A stretch of DNA of 64,000 nucleotides from Gordonia insulae (GTDB lineage Bacteria; Actinomycetota; Actinomycetes; Mycobacteriales; Mycobacteriaceae): assembly GCF_003855095.1 (NCBI RefSeq), contig NZ_CP033972.1, positions 496,001 to 560,000 of the forward strand, read 5' to 3'. The translations under genes were made by a program, and so were the position numbers. Under the pieces are notes generated by a model. That model did no database searches and had not been told where the DNA came from. It saw only the letters and a list, made by a program, of their open reading frames with translations. Every line of letters starts with the position of its first letter. The stretch's first letter is position 1. Shown here in pieces: positions 54,533-64,000 of this stretch.

Positions 54533-54606
54533 TGCCCCCGGCAGGACTCGAACCTGCGACCTAGAGATTAGAAGGCTCTTGCTCTATCCACCTGAGCTAC
54601 GGAGGC
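54533..54606 (-). tRNA. tRNA-Arg (TCT)
   Basis: On the minus strand GCCTCCG pairs with CGGGGGC (one G-T pair), D arm GCTC/GAGC, anticodon loop CTTCTAA giving anticodon UCU, T loop GTTCGAG, discriminator A. The anticodon stem AGAGC/TCTCT has a C-T mismatch at the pair next to the loop. No full CCA is encoded. Confidence 0.95.
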
Positions 54607-54661
54607 GTGCACCGCTCGGGGCGGCAGCGTGGGCGAGTATATCCCGTCCTACAGTGGTTCC

Positions 54662-56689
54662 ATGACCAGCGCTTCGCCGACCGCCCCGGCCGAGCCCGGG
54701 CGGGACATCATGCGCGAGCAGCGCGGTGCCGTGGCGGGCCTGTCGTGGGCTCTCGGCTGGGTCGGTGCGATCGTCGCGATCGTGGTGACCGCGCTCTCCG
54801 CGGCGTCGGCGGTCACCCTGGCCGGCGTCCCCGACCCCGGGTGGATCACCACCTACGGACTCCCAACGGTCACCGCCGTCGGTGAGGTCAGCGCCGCGAT
54901 CGCGCTGGGCTCCGCCGTCTTCGCGGCCTTCTTCGTCCCCCCGCAGAAAGACGGCGTCCTCGACGTCGGCGGATACCGGGCGATCCGGATCGCTGCGACC
55001 GCGTCGCTGACCTGGTGCATCTGCGCGATCCTGCTGATCCCGTTGTCGGTGTCCAACGTCAGCGGGCAGCCGCTGTCCGCGTCGCTGAAACCGTCGAACC
55101 TCGTGAACGCCTACTCCCAGGTCGCCGATGCGCGAACGTGGCTCTGGACGGCGATCTTCGCGATCGCCGCCGCGGCGGCCGCGCGGGTGATCATGCGCTG
55201 GGGCTGGACGATCGGCGTGGTGGGCCTGCTGGTCCTGAGTCTCATGCCGATGGCGCTCGCCGGACATTCGTCGACCGGCGGCAATCACGACGTGGCCACA
55301 AACAGCCTGATCCTGCACATCGTCGGGGCGACGCTCTGGATGGGTGGACTGTTCGCCGTCGTCACCTACGCGCTGGCCGACGGCCGGTGGCGCACGCTCG
55401 CCGTACGTCGGTTCTCCCGGATCGCGTTCTGGTGCATCATCGTCGTCGGCATCAGCGGCGTCATCAATGCGCTGGTGCGGGTCCCGATCGGGGACCTCTT
55501 CACCGAGACCTACGGGCGGTTGGTGGTCGCCAAGGTCGTCGCGTTGGTGATTCTCGGGTCGCTGGGCGCCTGGCACCGGCGGGTCACCATCGCCCGCCTC
55601 GACGGCGATTCCGCGGAACGGTCGACGTTCGTCCGGTTCGGCATCATCGAGTCCCTGGTGTTCGCGGCGACCTTCGGGCTCGCCGTCGGTCTGTCGCGAA
55701 CGCCGCCCCCCGCCGGGGAGAGCGCGGACATCTCGGCAGTCGAGTCGCAGATCGGCTATCGCCTCGATGCGCCGCCGACATTCGGACGGATCCTCGCCGA
55801 CTGGCGGTTCGACCTCATCTTCGGCACTCTCGCGATCGTCCTGGCTGTCGTCTACCTGCGCGGAGTCGTGCGGTTGCGGCGCCGTGGCGACGACTGGCCG
55901 GTCGGTCGCACCGTGGCCTGGATCCTGGGCTGCGTCCTGCTGTTGTTCGCGACGTCGTCGGGATTGGGTCGCTACTCGCCGGCGATGTTCAGCATCCACA
56001 TGATCTCCCACATGCTGATGTCGATGATGATCCCCGTGCTGCTCGTGCTCGGCGGACCCGTCACGCTCGCCCTCCGCGCCCTGCCACCGGCCGGTCGGGA
56101 CAATCCACCGGGCCCCCGGGAGTGGATCCAGACGGCGATCCACAGTGCGCCGTCGAGGTTCCTGACCCATCCGGCGATCGCGGCGGTGCTGTTCGTGGGG
56201 AGCTTCTACCTGCTCTACCTCGGTGGCCTGTTCGAGACGGTGGTGCCGTACCACGCGGCGCATCTGCTGATGAACATCCACTTCCTGCTCAGCGGCTACC
56301 TGTTCTACTGGCTGGTGATCGGCATCGACCCCGCGCCACGACAGGTCTCACCGGTGGCCAAACTCGGCATCGTGTGGGGTTCGCTGCCGTTCCATGCCTT
56401 CTTCGGCGTGGCGCTGATGATGACGAGTGCCGTCATCGCCGAGGGCTACTACCGGAGCCTGAATCTGCCCTGGAATCTCGATCTGTTCGCCGACCAGCGA
56501 GTGGGCGGCGGGATCGCGTGGGCGGCCGGCGAGGTCCCGCTGGTGGTGATCATGCTGGCCCTGTTGGTGCAGTGGCGGCGCCAGGACGAGAAGCAGGCGC
56601 GACGTTACGACCGGCGTGCGGTCCGCGACCACGACGCGGACCTCGAGAACTACAACGACATGCTCAAGGAACTCAACAGGCACAGGTGA
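54662..56689 (+). CDS. CopD-CtaG fusion membrane protein
   Basis: 675-residue polytopic membrane protein. The N-terminal half (~30-350) is a CopD-like domain with about nine helices and Met/His residues (GHSSTGGNHDVATNSLILHI, VGATLWMGGLFAVVTYALAD), the C-terminal half a caa3/CtaG domain (MFSIHMISHMLMSMMIPVLL, YHAAHLLMNIHFLLSGYLFY). These domains bind or deliver copper for cytochrome oxidase assembly. ATG at 54662 may be leaderless (TACAGT six bases upstream); an in-frame GTG at 54629 is weaker. It lies next to tRNA-Arg. Substrate and topology are inferred. Confidence 0.9.
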   Translation: MTSASPTAPAEPGRDIMREQRGAVAGLSWALGWVGAIVAIVVTALSAASAVTLAGVPDPGWITTYGLPTVTAVGEVSAAIALGSAVFAAFFVPPQKDGVLDVGGYRAIRIAATASLTWCICAILLIPLSVSNVSGQPLSASLKPSNLVNAYSQVADARTWLWTAIFAIAAAAAARVIMRWGWTIGVVGLLVLSLMPMALAGHSSTGGNHDVATNSLILHIVGATLWMGGLFAVVTYALADGRWRTLAVRRFSRIAFWCIIVVGISGVINALVRVPIGDLFTETYGRLVVAKVVALVILGSLGAWHRRVTIARLDGDSAERSTFVRFGIIESLVFAATFGLAVGLSRTPPPAGESADISAVESQIGYRLDAPPTFGRILADWRFDLIFGTLAIVLAVVYLRGVVRLRRRGDDWPVGRTVAWILGCVLLLFATSSGLGRYSPAMFSIHMISHMLMSMMIPVLLVLGGPVTLALRALPPAGRDNPPGPREWIQTAIHSAPSRFLTHPAIAAVLFVGSFYLLYLGGLFETVVPYHAAHLLMNIHFLLSGYLFYWLVIGIDPAPRQVSPVAKLGIVWGSLPFHAFFGVALMMTSAVIAEGYYRSLNLPWNLDLFADQRVGGGIAWAAGEVPLVVIMLALLVQWRRQDEKQARRYDRRAVRDHDADLENYNDMLKELNRHR

Positions 56690-56810
56690 TCGTGTGCGGA
56701 TCGCCGGAGTTGTCCACAGATCCGTCGCCGCACCGTTCGTACCGCCGATCCTCCCCGATGCTGACAGCAGCCACGACAATCCGTGGCCAGGGAGCACCGA
56801 GGAGCTGAGC

Positions 56811-57239
56811 ATGTACGAGACCTACACCACAGTGATCGGCACAGTCGTGTCCGAACCGCGCCGCCGAGAGACCGCAGCGGGGGAGGAGGTGATCTCGTTC
56901 CGCGTGGCCTGCAACTCGCGGCGTATCGACAAGCGCAGTCAGGAATGGATCGACGGTCCGACCCTGTATCTCACCGTGAGCTGCTGGCGGCGCCTGCTCA
57001 CCGGCGTCGGACTCGCGATCGCCAAGGGGCGCCCGGTCATCGCGCACGGGCAGATCAAGACGAACGAGTACGTCAGCGGGGACGGGGAGCGGCGCGCGGA
57101 TCTCGAGATGACCGCGACCGCCGTCGGCCTGGACCTGAGCCGTTGCGTGGTCAGCTATCAGGGGACCGCGGGCCCGGCGGCCCGGGCGCATGTGGCCGTC
57201 GTCGAGGGGTCGGCGGCACTCGAGGAATCCGCGGCCTGA
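56811..57239 (+). CDS. ssb: Single-stranded DNA-binding protein paralogue
   Basis: 142-residue SSB with one OB fold: TYTTVIGTVVSEPRRRETAA, FRVACNSRRIDKRSQEWIDG, LYLTVSCWRRLLTGV and IAHGQIKTNEYVSGDGERRA. It lacks the acidic C-terminal tip (DDDIPF-like) through which the main SSB recruits partners, ending instead in EGSAALEESAA, so this is the second, SsbB-like paralogue (M. tuberculosis Rv2478c). ATG at 56811 follows GAGGAG; a longer frame from 56616 is inside the CtaG gene. It is followed by a strong hairpin. Role probably in repair, stress or competence-like processes rather than replication. Confidence 0.93.
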   Translation: MYETYTTVIGTVVSEPRRRETAAGEEVISFRVACNSRRIDKRSQEWIDGPTLYLTVSCWRRLLTGVGLAIAKGRPVIAHGQIKTNEYVSGDGERRADLEMTATAVGLDLSRCVVSYQGTAGPAARAHVAVVEGSAALEESAA

Positions 57240-57252
57240 CCGGTCGAGGCGA

Positions 57253-57299
57253 CAGATGACGGCAAACGTCACGATCTCCGATACGTTCGCCGTCATCTG
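57253..57299 (+). terminator. Hairpin terminator after ssb
   Basis: CAGATGACGGCAAACGT (57253-57269) pairs with 57283-57299 with a single mismatch in 17 base pairs and a 13-base loop. It separates ssb from the ABC-F gene. It has no T-run. Confidence 0.8.
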
Positions 57300-57438
57300 C
57301 GCGCGGCCCCGGTCGACGTTCCACCCGTCGGCCGGTCGACGGGCGTCCCGACTACAGTGGATTCCGAAGAATCGGGTCGACCGGTGAACGACGGGTCCCG
57401 GTAATCAGAACGCCAAACGCAGTTGAGTAGGGGTACAA

Positions 57439-59112
<1,674 letters not shown>

Positions 59113-59243
59113 CGCGGGTCGGACACGCGGGGCGAACCCCGACCACGCGCGCCTGCCGATCACTACCATCGCAGGGGAGGGGCACACTCAGGAGACTCCG
59201 GGTCCCTGTCCCTCCCGCGATGGGGTGAATACGGTTGTCGGAC

Positions 59244-62200
59244 ATGACATCGCTTCTGCCACAAGCGATTGCGCGATACTTCAGCTCGTCGTCGGCGGCT
59301 GTGCCCGACGTCGAGGAGCTACCTGATCCGGCGGAGATCGATGCCGACGACGTGGCACATGTGCGGCGCCACCTGGAGGTCGCCCACCGGCGGGACCCGG
59401 GCCGGCGGATCGTCGAGGTCGTGGCCACCGATTCGGGTGGGATCGAGGTCGTCGCGGTCAACGACGACATGCCCCTGCTCGTCGAGGCCGTCTTGGCAAC
59501 CGTGGAGGCCCACGACCTGACGGTGAGCCGGATCGACCATCCGGTGGTGCCGGTCATCCGCTCCGGCGACGGCACCCTGGTGGACTTCGGTGACGACGCG
59601 GAGTCGACCGCCGTCGAATCGTGGATCTTCGTCGTGGCACTGTCCAGCCAACCCGACTTCGACGTCGAAGCGCTGCGCGCGGGTCTTGCCGAGGTCGTCG
59701 CCCGGGTCGCCGACGTCGACCGTGACGTCGCGGCGATGCGCAGCAGGCTGACCGATCTCGCGGCCGAGTGCGCCGCTCCGCTCACCACCGCGGCCGGACT
59801 GCTCGCCGGCGACCGCCAGGAGTACGGCCGCCTGCTCGACTGGTTCGCGGGCAACCACTTCCTGCCGCTCGGCTACACCCACGTCTCCGTCGACGGCTCC
59901 GTCACGGACGAGCGGCTGGGTGTGTGGCGGACGGAGACCGTGTCGTCGGCGTTCCCGGTCGTCGCCGAATCACCCCTGCTCCCACTCGTCTCGCGGGTCT
60001 ACCTCGAGACCGGAATCCAACGATCCGATTTCCCCACCCTCCTGCAGATCCCGGCCTTCGACGCCGACGGTGGACACATCGGCGAGCATCGTTTCCTCGG
60101 TGCGTTCACCTCGTCGGGTCTGCATCAGACCGTGCTCGAGGTCCCCGTGCTGCGCGCCAAGGTGCAGGGCGTCCTCAGCCGGGCCAACGTCGACGCGGAC
60201 TCCTTCGCCGGGCAGTCCATGCTCGAACTCCTGCAGAACTACCCGCTGGTGGAGATGTTCGCCGCGAGTGACGCCGAGCTGGGTCGGCGGGTCGCGCAGA
60301 TGCTCGATGCGGTCGCCACCCGCTCTCTGCGGCTGTTCGTCCGCGCGAATCCCGACGGTCAGATGGCCGCCGCTCTGGTCTATCTGCCCCGCGACCGCTA
60401 CAACACACAATCGCGACTGACGCTGCAGGCCGAACTCCTCGAGCAGCTGGGTGGCACGGCCATCGAGTACACCGCGCGGGTCAGCGAGATGCCGCTGGCC
60501 CTGCTGCAGGTGCTGGTGCGGGTGGACTCCGAGGCCGCTCGCTCGCTGGGATCGCTGGACACCGGCAGTGACCGGCACGAGGCAATGCAGGCACTGCTGG
60601 CCGACTCCATCCGCAGTTGGGACGAGCGGGTGCGCGAGCTCGGTCACGCGATGGCGGCCGACGGGCCGGCGACCCGGCCCGCAGGCGGTGTGGACGCCCT
60701 CCTGCGCATGCTGCCGTCGCTTCCCGAGGACTACAAGGAACAGCGCACACCGCGCGCGGCACTCGCCGACCTCGTCCATGTGACCCAGCTGGAATCCGGT
60801 GGGGTCACGGTGACACTGAGCAGGTTCGTCGACGATCCGGCCGAGGCGGACCGCCCCACCGTCGGCGGGATCGCCGATGACGTCGCGAACCGCGAACTCG
60901 CCGGCGAGCGATGGAATTTCACCCTCTATCTGTGCGGCGCCGCGGCGACGCTCACCGATGTGCTGCCGGTCTTGCACAGCCTGGGCCTCGACGTCCTGGA
61001 CGAGCACCCGTATCACCTTGTCCGCGCCGACGGGATATCTTGCTGGGCTTACGAATTCGGAGTCACTCTGACCGAGGGGATGTCGGTCGATCATGAGCGG
61101 ATCGGTGATCTCGAGAGCCGCTTCACCGATGCGTTCCGGCAGATCTGGCGGCGTAACGCCGAGGTGGACGCCTTCAACGAACTCGTCATCCGCTGTGGCC
61201 TCGACTGGCGATCGGCCGCGATGTTACGGGCCTACGGCAGGTACCTGCGCCAATGTGGATTCTCCTACACCACCAGCCATGTGGCGGCCGTCCTCGGGGA
61301 GTACCGGTCGGTGACCCAGGGTCTCGTCGACCTCTTCGCGGCGTCCTTCGACCCGGACCAGGCCGACGACGAGCAGCGCGAACGAGTCCTGACCCGACTG
61401 CGCCGCGAGGTCGGCAAGGTCATCAGCCTCGATGCCGATCGCATCCTGTCCGCGTTCGCCGCGGTGATCACGGCCACGTCGCGGACCAACTTCTATGTCA
61501 CCGGCCACGACGGCGACCGTCGACCGGTGATCTCCGTCAAGCTCCGACCGCAGGAGATCCCGCAGGCGCCGCAACCCAGGCCGCTGCACGAGATCTTCGT
61601 CTACTCACCACGGATCGAGGGGGTGCACCTGCGTTTCGGCATGGTGGCGCGAGGCGGCCTGCGCTGGTCGGATCGGCGTGAGGACTTCCGCACCGAGATC
61701 CTCGGCCTGGTCAAGGCGCAGGCGGTCAAGAATGCGGTCATCGTGCCGGTCGGCGCGAAGGGCGGATTCATCGTCAAACGGCCACCGGCCGCGACCGGTG
61801 ATCCCGCGGCCGACCGCGACGCGCAGCGTGCCGAGGGCGTCGAATGCTATCGCGCATTCATCGCCGGCCTGCTCGACGTCACCGACAACATCGACCGACA
61901 GAACGGCACGGTCATCCCGGCGCGATCGGTGGTGCGTCGTGACGGCGACGATCCGTATCTGGTCGTGGCCGCCGACAAGGGTACGGCGTCGTTCTCCGAC
62001 ATCGCCAACGACGTTGCCGCACAGTACGGATTCTGGCTCGGCGACGGATTCGCTTCCGGCGGATCGGCCGGCTACGACCACAAGTCGATGGGCATCACGG
62101 CCCGGGGGGCATGGGAGTCGGTGAAGCGCCACTTCCGGGAGATGGGTGTGGACACCCAATCGCAGGACTTCACCGTCGTCGGCGTCGGCGACATGAGCGG

Positions 62201-64000
62201 CGACGTCTTCGGCAACGGCATGCTGCTGTCCGAACACATCAGGCTGGTCGCTGCCTTCGACCATCGCCATGTCTTCGTCGACCCGACGCCCGATGCGGCC
62301 GAGTCGTATCGGGAGCGCGCCCGGTTGTTCGGCCTGCCCCGATCGTCGTGGGCGGACTACGACACGTCGCTGATCAGCCCGGGCGGCGGCGTGTGGGCCC
62401 GTGACCGGAAGTCGATCCCGATCAGCGATGAGATGCGTGGCGCGCTCGGGTTGCCCGATGACGTCACCGCGCTCTCGCCACCCGACCTCATCCGCGCGGT
62501 GCTGCTGGCACCGGTCGACCTCCTCTGGAACGGCGGCATCGGCACCTACGTCAAGGCGTCGACCGAGTCCGACGCCGAGGTCGGCGACAAGGCCAACGAC
62601 GCGATCCGGGTGAACGGAAACGAGTTGCGGGCCAAGGTCATCGGTGAGGGCGGCAACCTGGGCGCGACCGAACGCGGTCGTATCGAGTTCGATTTGTCCG
62701 GTGGCCGGGTCAACACCGACGCGATGGACAACTCGGCCGGCGTCGACTGCTCCGACCACGAGGTCAACATCAAGATCCTGCTCGACGCCGCGGTGTCGTC
62801 AGGCGATGTGGCGGTACAGGACCGCAACCCACTGCTCGAGTCGATGACCGACGAGGTCGCCGATCTCGTTCTGGCCGACAATATCTCGCAGAACTCCGAG
62901 CTCGGATTCTGCCGCACCTACGCCCAGGACCGGGTCGACGTGCATGTCCGCCAACTGGCCGACCTCTCCCGATCGCACGGCGTGGACCTGCGACTCGAGG
63001 CGCTGCCCGCGCCGGCCGAACTCCGCAAGCGATTCCACGGCGAGCTGCACCGGGGTCTGACGTCGCCGGAACTCGCCACCTTGATGGCGCACGTGAAACT
63101 GGCGACCAAATCCGACCTCCTCTCGACCGATCTGCCTGACAACGAGGTCTTCGACGAGCGACTCGCCGGTTATTTCCCGGTCCCACTCCGCGCGCGGCTC
63201 GGCGCCGGTATCCGCGGGCACCGGCTGCGTCGGGAGATCGTCACCACCACACTGGTCAACGACGTGATCGACAAGGCCGGGACCACCCACCTCTTCCGTC
63301 TGGGCGAGGGGACCGGCGCGTCGACCGAGGAGGGAGTGCGCGCCTACGTGGTGGCCGGGGCGGTGTTCGGCATGGACGACCTGTTCGAGCGCGTCCTGCA
63401 TGCGCCGGCGCCGGTCGCCGCGGTCGACGAGATGATGCTCTACGCTCGGCGACTGCTGTTCCGTGCGTCCCGATGGCTGCTCGCGTTCCGGCCGCAACCG
63501 CTGGCCATGGCTGCCGAGATCACCCGCTACGGCGAGCGGGTGGGGGAGCTGACGGCATTGCTGGACAGCTGGTTCGGCGCGAGTTCCGCGCGTGACGTCG
63601 ACCAGCGGGTGCAGCACTATCAGGCGGCGGGGGTGCCGCAGGATCTCGCGCACGACGTCGCGGTGAGTCTGCACCGGTTCTGCCTGCTCGACATCATCGA
63701 CGCGGCCGAGATCGCCGATCGTGATCCCGTCGAGGTCGGCGAACTCTACTTCGCGTTGATGGAGCACTTCGGCCTCGAAGATCTGCTGACCGCGGTCTCC
63801 GAGCTCGACTACGGCGACCGGTGGCATGCGCTGGCGCGCTTGGCACTCCGCGACGACATGCACGGTGCGCTGCGCGCGTTGACGCTCAAGATCCTGGAGA
63901 TCGGCGAACCCGACGAGTCCGCGGCCGAGAAGATCGACGAGTGGGAGTTCTCCCATTCGTCGCGACTCTCCCGGGTGCGCACGATGCTCACCGACATCAA
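59244..64000 (+). CDS. gdh: Large NAD-dependent glutamate dehydrogenase, 3' end cut by window
   Basis: At least 1,585 residues of the 180-kDa NAD-GDH class; the 3' end lies beyond the window. The N-terminal ~670 residues are the ACT-like and helical regulatory region (LLQIPAFDADGG, DLLRM-like segment DALLRMLPSLPEDYKEQRTP). The catalytic domain contains VHLRFGMVARGGLRWSDRRE, VIVPVGAKGGFIVKRP with the active-site lysine, TVVGVGDMSGDVFGNGML and the GDH C-terminal RAKVIGEGGNLGATERGRIE. It deaminates glutamate to 2-oxoglutarate. ATG at 59244 is chosen from protein start; TACGGT eight bases upstream may be a leaderless -10. The orthologue is Rv2476c. In mycobacteria this enzyme is inhibited by GarA and linked to nitrogen state. 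Confidence 0.96.
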   Translation, partial: MTSLLPQAIARYFSSSSAAVPDVEELPDPAEIDADDVAHVRRHLEVAHRRDPGRRIVEVVATDSGGIEVVAVNDDMPLLVEAVLATVEAHDLTVSRIDHPVVPVIRSGDGTLVDFGDDAESTAVESWIFVVALSSQPDFDVEALRAGLAEVVARVADVDRDVAAMRSRLTDLAAECAAPLTTAAGLLAGDRQEYGRLLDWFAGNHFLPLGYTHVSVDGSVTDERLGVWRTETVSSAFPVVAESPLLPLVSRVYLETGIQRSDFPTLLQIPAFDADGGHIGEHRFLGAFTSSGLHQTVLEVPVLRAKVQGVLSRANVDADSFAGQSMLELLQNYPLVEMFAASDAELGRRVAQMLDAVATRSLRLFVRANPDGQMAAALVYLPRDRYNTQSRLTLQAELLEQLGGTAIEYTARVSEMPLALLQVLVRVDSEAARSLGSLDTGSDRHEAMQALLADSIRSWDERVRELGHAMAADGPATRPAGGVDALLRMLPSLPEDYKEQRTPRAALADLVHVTQLESGGVTVTLSRFVDDPAEADRPTVGGIADDVANRELAGERWNFTLYLCGAAATLTDVLPVLHSLGLDVLDEHPYHLVRADGISCWAYEFGVTLTEGMSVDHERIGDLESRFTDAFRQIWRRNAEVDAFNELVIRCGLDWRSAAMLRAYGRYLRQCGFSYTTSHVAAVLGEYRSVTQGLVDLFAASFDPDQADDEQRERVLTRLRREVGKVISLDADRILSAFAAVITATSRTNFYVTGHDGDRRPVISVKLRPQEIPQAPQPRPLHEIFVYSPRIEGVHLRFGMVARGGLRWSDRREDFRTEILGLVKAQAVKNAVIVPVGAKGGFIVKRPPAATGDPAADRDAQRAEGVECYRAFIAGLLDVTDNIDRQNGTVIPARSVVRRDGDDPYLVVAADKGTASFSDIANDVAAQYGFWLGDGFASGGSAGYDHKSMGITARGAWESVKRHFREMGVDTQSQDFTVVGVGDMSGDVFGNGMLLSEHIRLVAAFDHRHVFVDPTPDAAESYRERARLFGLPRSSWADYDTSLISPGGGVWARDRKSIPISDEMRGALGLPDDVTALSPPDLIRAVLLAPVDLLWNGGIGTYVKASTESDAEVGDKANDAIRVNGNELRAKVIGEGGNLGATERGRIEFDLSGGRVNTDAMDNSAGVDCSDHEVNIKILLDAAVSSGDVAVQDRNPLLESMTDEVADLVLADNISQNSELGFCRTYAQDRVDVHVRQLADLSRSHGVDLRLEALPAPAELRKRFHGELHRGLTSPELATLMAHVKLATKSDLLSTDLPDNEVFDERLAGYFPVPLRARLGAGIRGHRLRREIVTTTLVNDVIDKAGTTHLFRLGEGTGASTEEGVRAYVVAGAVFGMDDLFERVLHAPAPVAAVDEMMLYARRLLFRASRWLLAFRPQPLAMAAEITRYGERVGELTALLDSWFGASSARDVDQRVQHYQAAGVPQDLAHDVAVSLHRFCLLDIIDAAEIADRDPVEVGELYFALMEHFGLEDLLTAVSELDYGDRWHALARLALRDDMHGALRALTLKILEIGEPDESAAEKIDEWEFSHSSRLSRVRTMLTDI

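Overview
This is a 64 kb chromosomal window from a high-GC actinobacterium of the order Mycobacteriales, most likely Gordonia or a close relative. The pointers are a 3,078-residue type I fatty acid synthase directly followed by its own phosphopantetheinyl transferase, a CmrA-type mycolate reductase, two LdtMt2-like L,D-transpeptidases, a DUF4185 (arabinan-hydrolase family) protein, and gene order shared with Mycobacterium tuberculosis: fas-acpS-bcp-DUF3618-ldt (Rv2524c to Rv2518c), orn-HerA-cmrA (Rv2511 to Rv2509) and ssb-ABC-F-gdh (Rv2478c to Rv2476c). The genus is an inference from gene content; synteny is recalled, not computed. No rRNA, CRISPR array, prophage or insertion sequence was seen.

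Layout. 1-5021: a four-gene inositol/sugar catabolic operon on the minus strand (two Gfo/Idh/MocA dehydrogenases and two TIM-barrel isomerases), divergent from a LacI regulator with a palindromic operator between them. 5042-6403: overlapping ohrR-ohr-doxX peroxide-resistance cluster with an operator. 6497-12635: a small HTH protein coupled to a methyltransferase, a PLP trans-sulfuration enzyme carrying an in-frame minisatellite, a membrane acyltransferase, and FadD15-like acyl-CoA ligase. 12783-20579: DEAD-box helicase, rhodanese, a 1,389-residue SF1 helicase fused to a Vsr/DUF559-like nuclease, sirtuin and HIT protein. 20580-36458: lipid and wall core with fas, acpS, TetR, bcp, DUF3618 protein, two L,D-transpeptidases flanking tRNA-Lys, and an LCAD-type acyl-CoA dehydrogenase. 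36662-42549: secreted DUF4185 protein and a Tat-exported amine oxidase / TetR / neutral ceramidase operon. 42744-54606: threonine aldolase, tRNA-His, orn, HerA-like ATPase, CmrA, dienoyl-CoA reductase with PadR, ABC exporter, xanthine/uracil permease, several microproteins and tRNA-Arg. 54662-64000: CopD-CtaG fusion, SSB paralogue, EttA-type ABC-F ATPase and NAD-glutamate dehydrogenase running off the window.

How it fits together. The centre builds and remodels the mycolic-acid envelope: FAS-I makes the acyl chains, AcpS activates it, FadD15 and FadE handle fatty acyl-CoA, CmrA reduces the mycolate precursor, and the L,D-transpeptidases cross-link peptidoglycan. Around this core are stress genes (ohr, bcp) and lipid-linked catabolic units.

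The observations most worth following are: the first L,D-transpeptidase, whose normally invariant SHGC motif reads SNGC beside a canonical paralogue; the amine oxidase-TetR-ceramidase operon with a perfect inverted repeat at its promoter, which looks like an exported sphingolipid-degrading unit; the lone helicase-nuclease fusion, a candidate single-gene nucleic-acid defence factor; and a set of tiny genes, several apparently leaderless, that automated annotation could miss.
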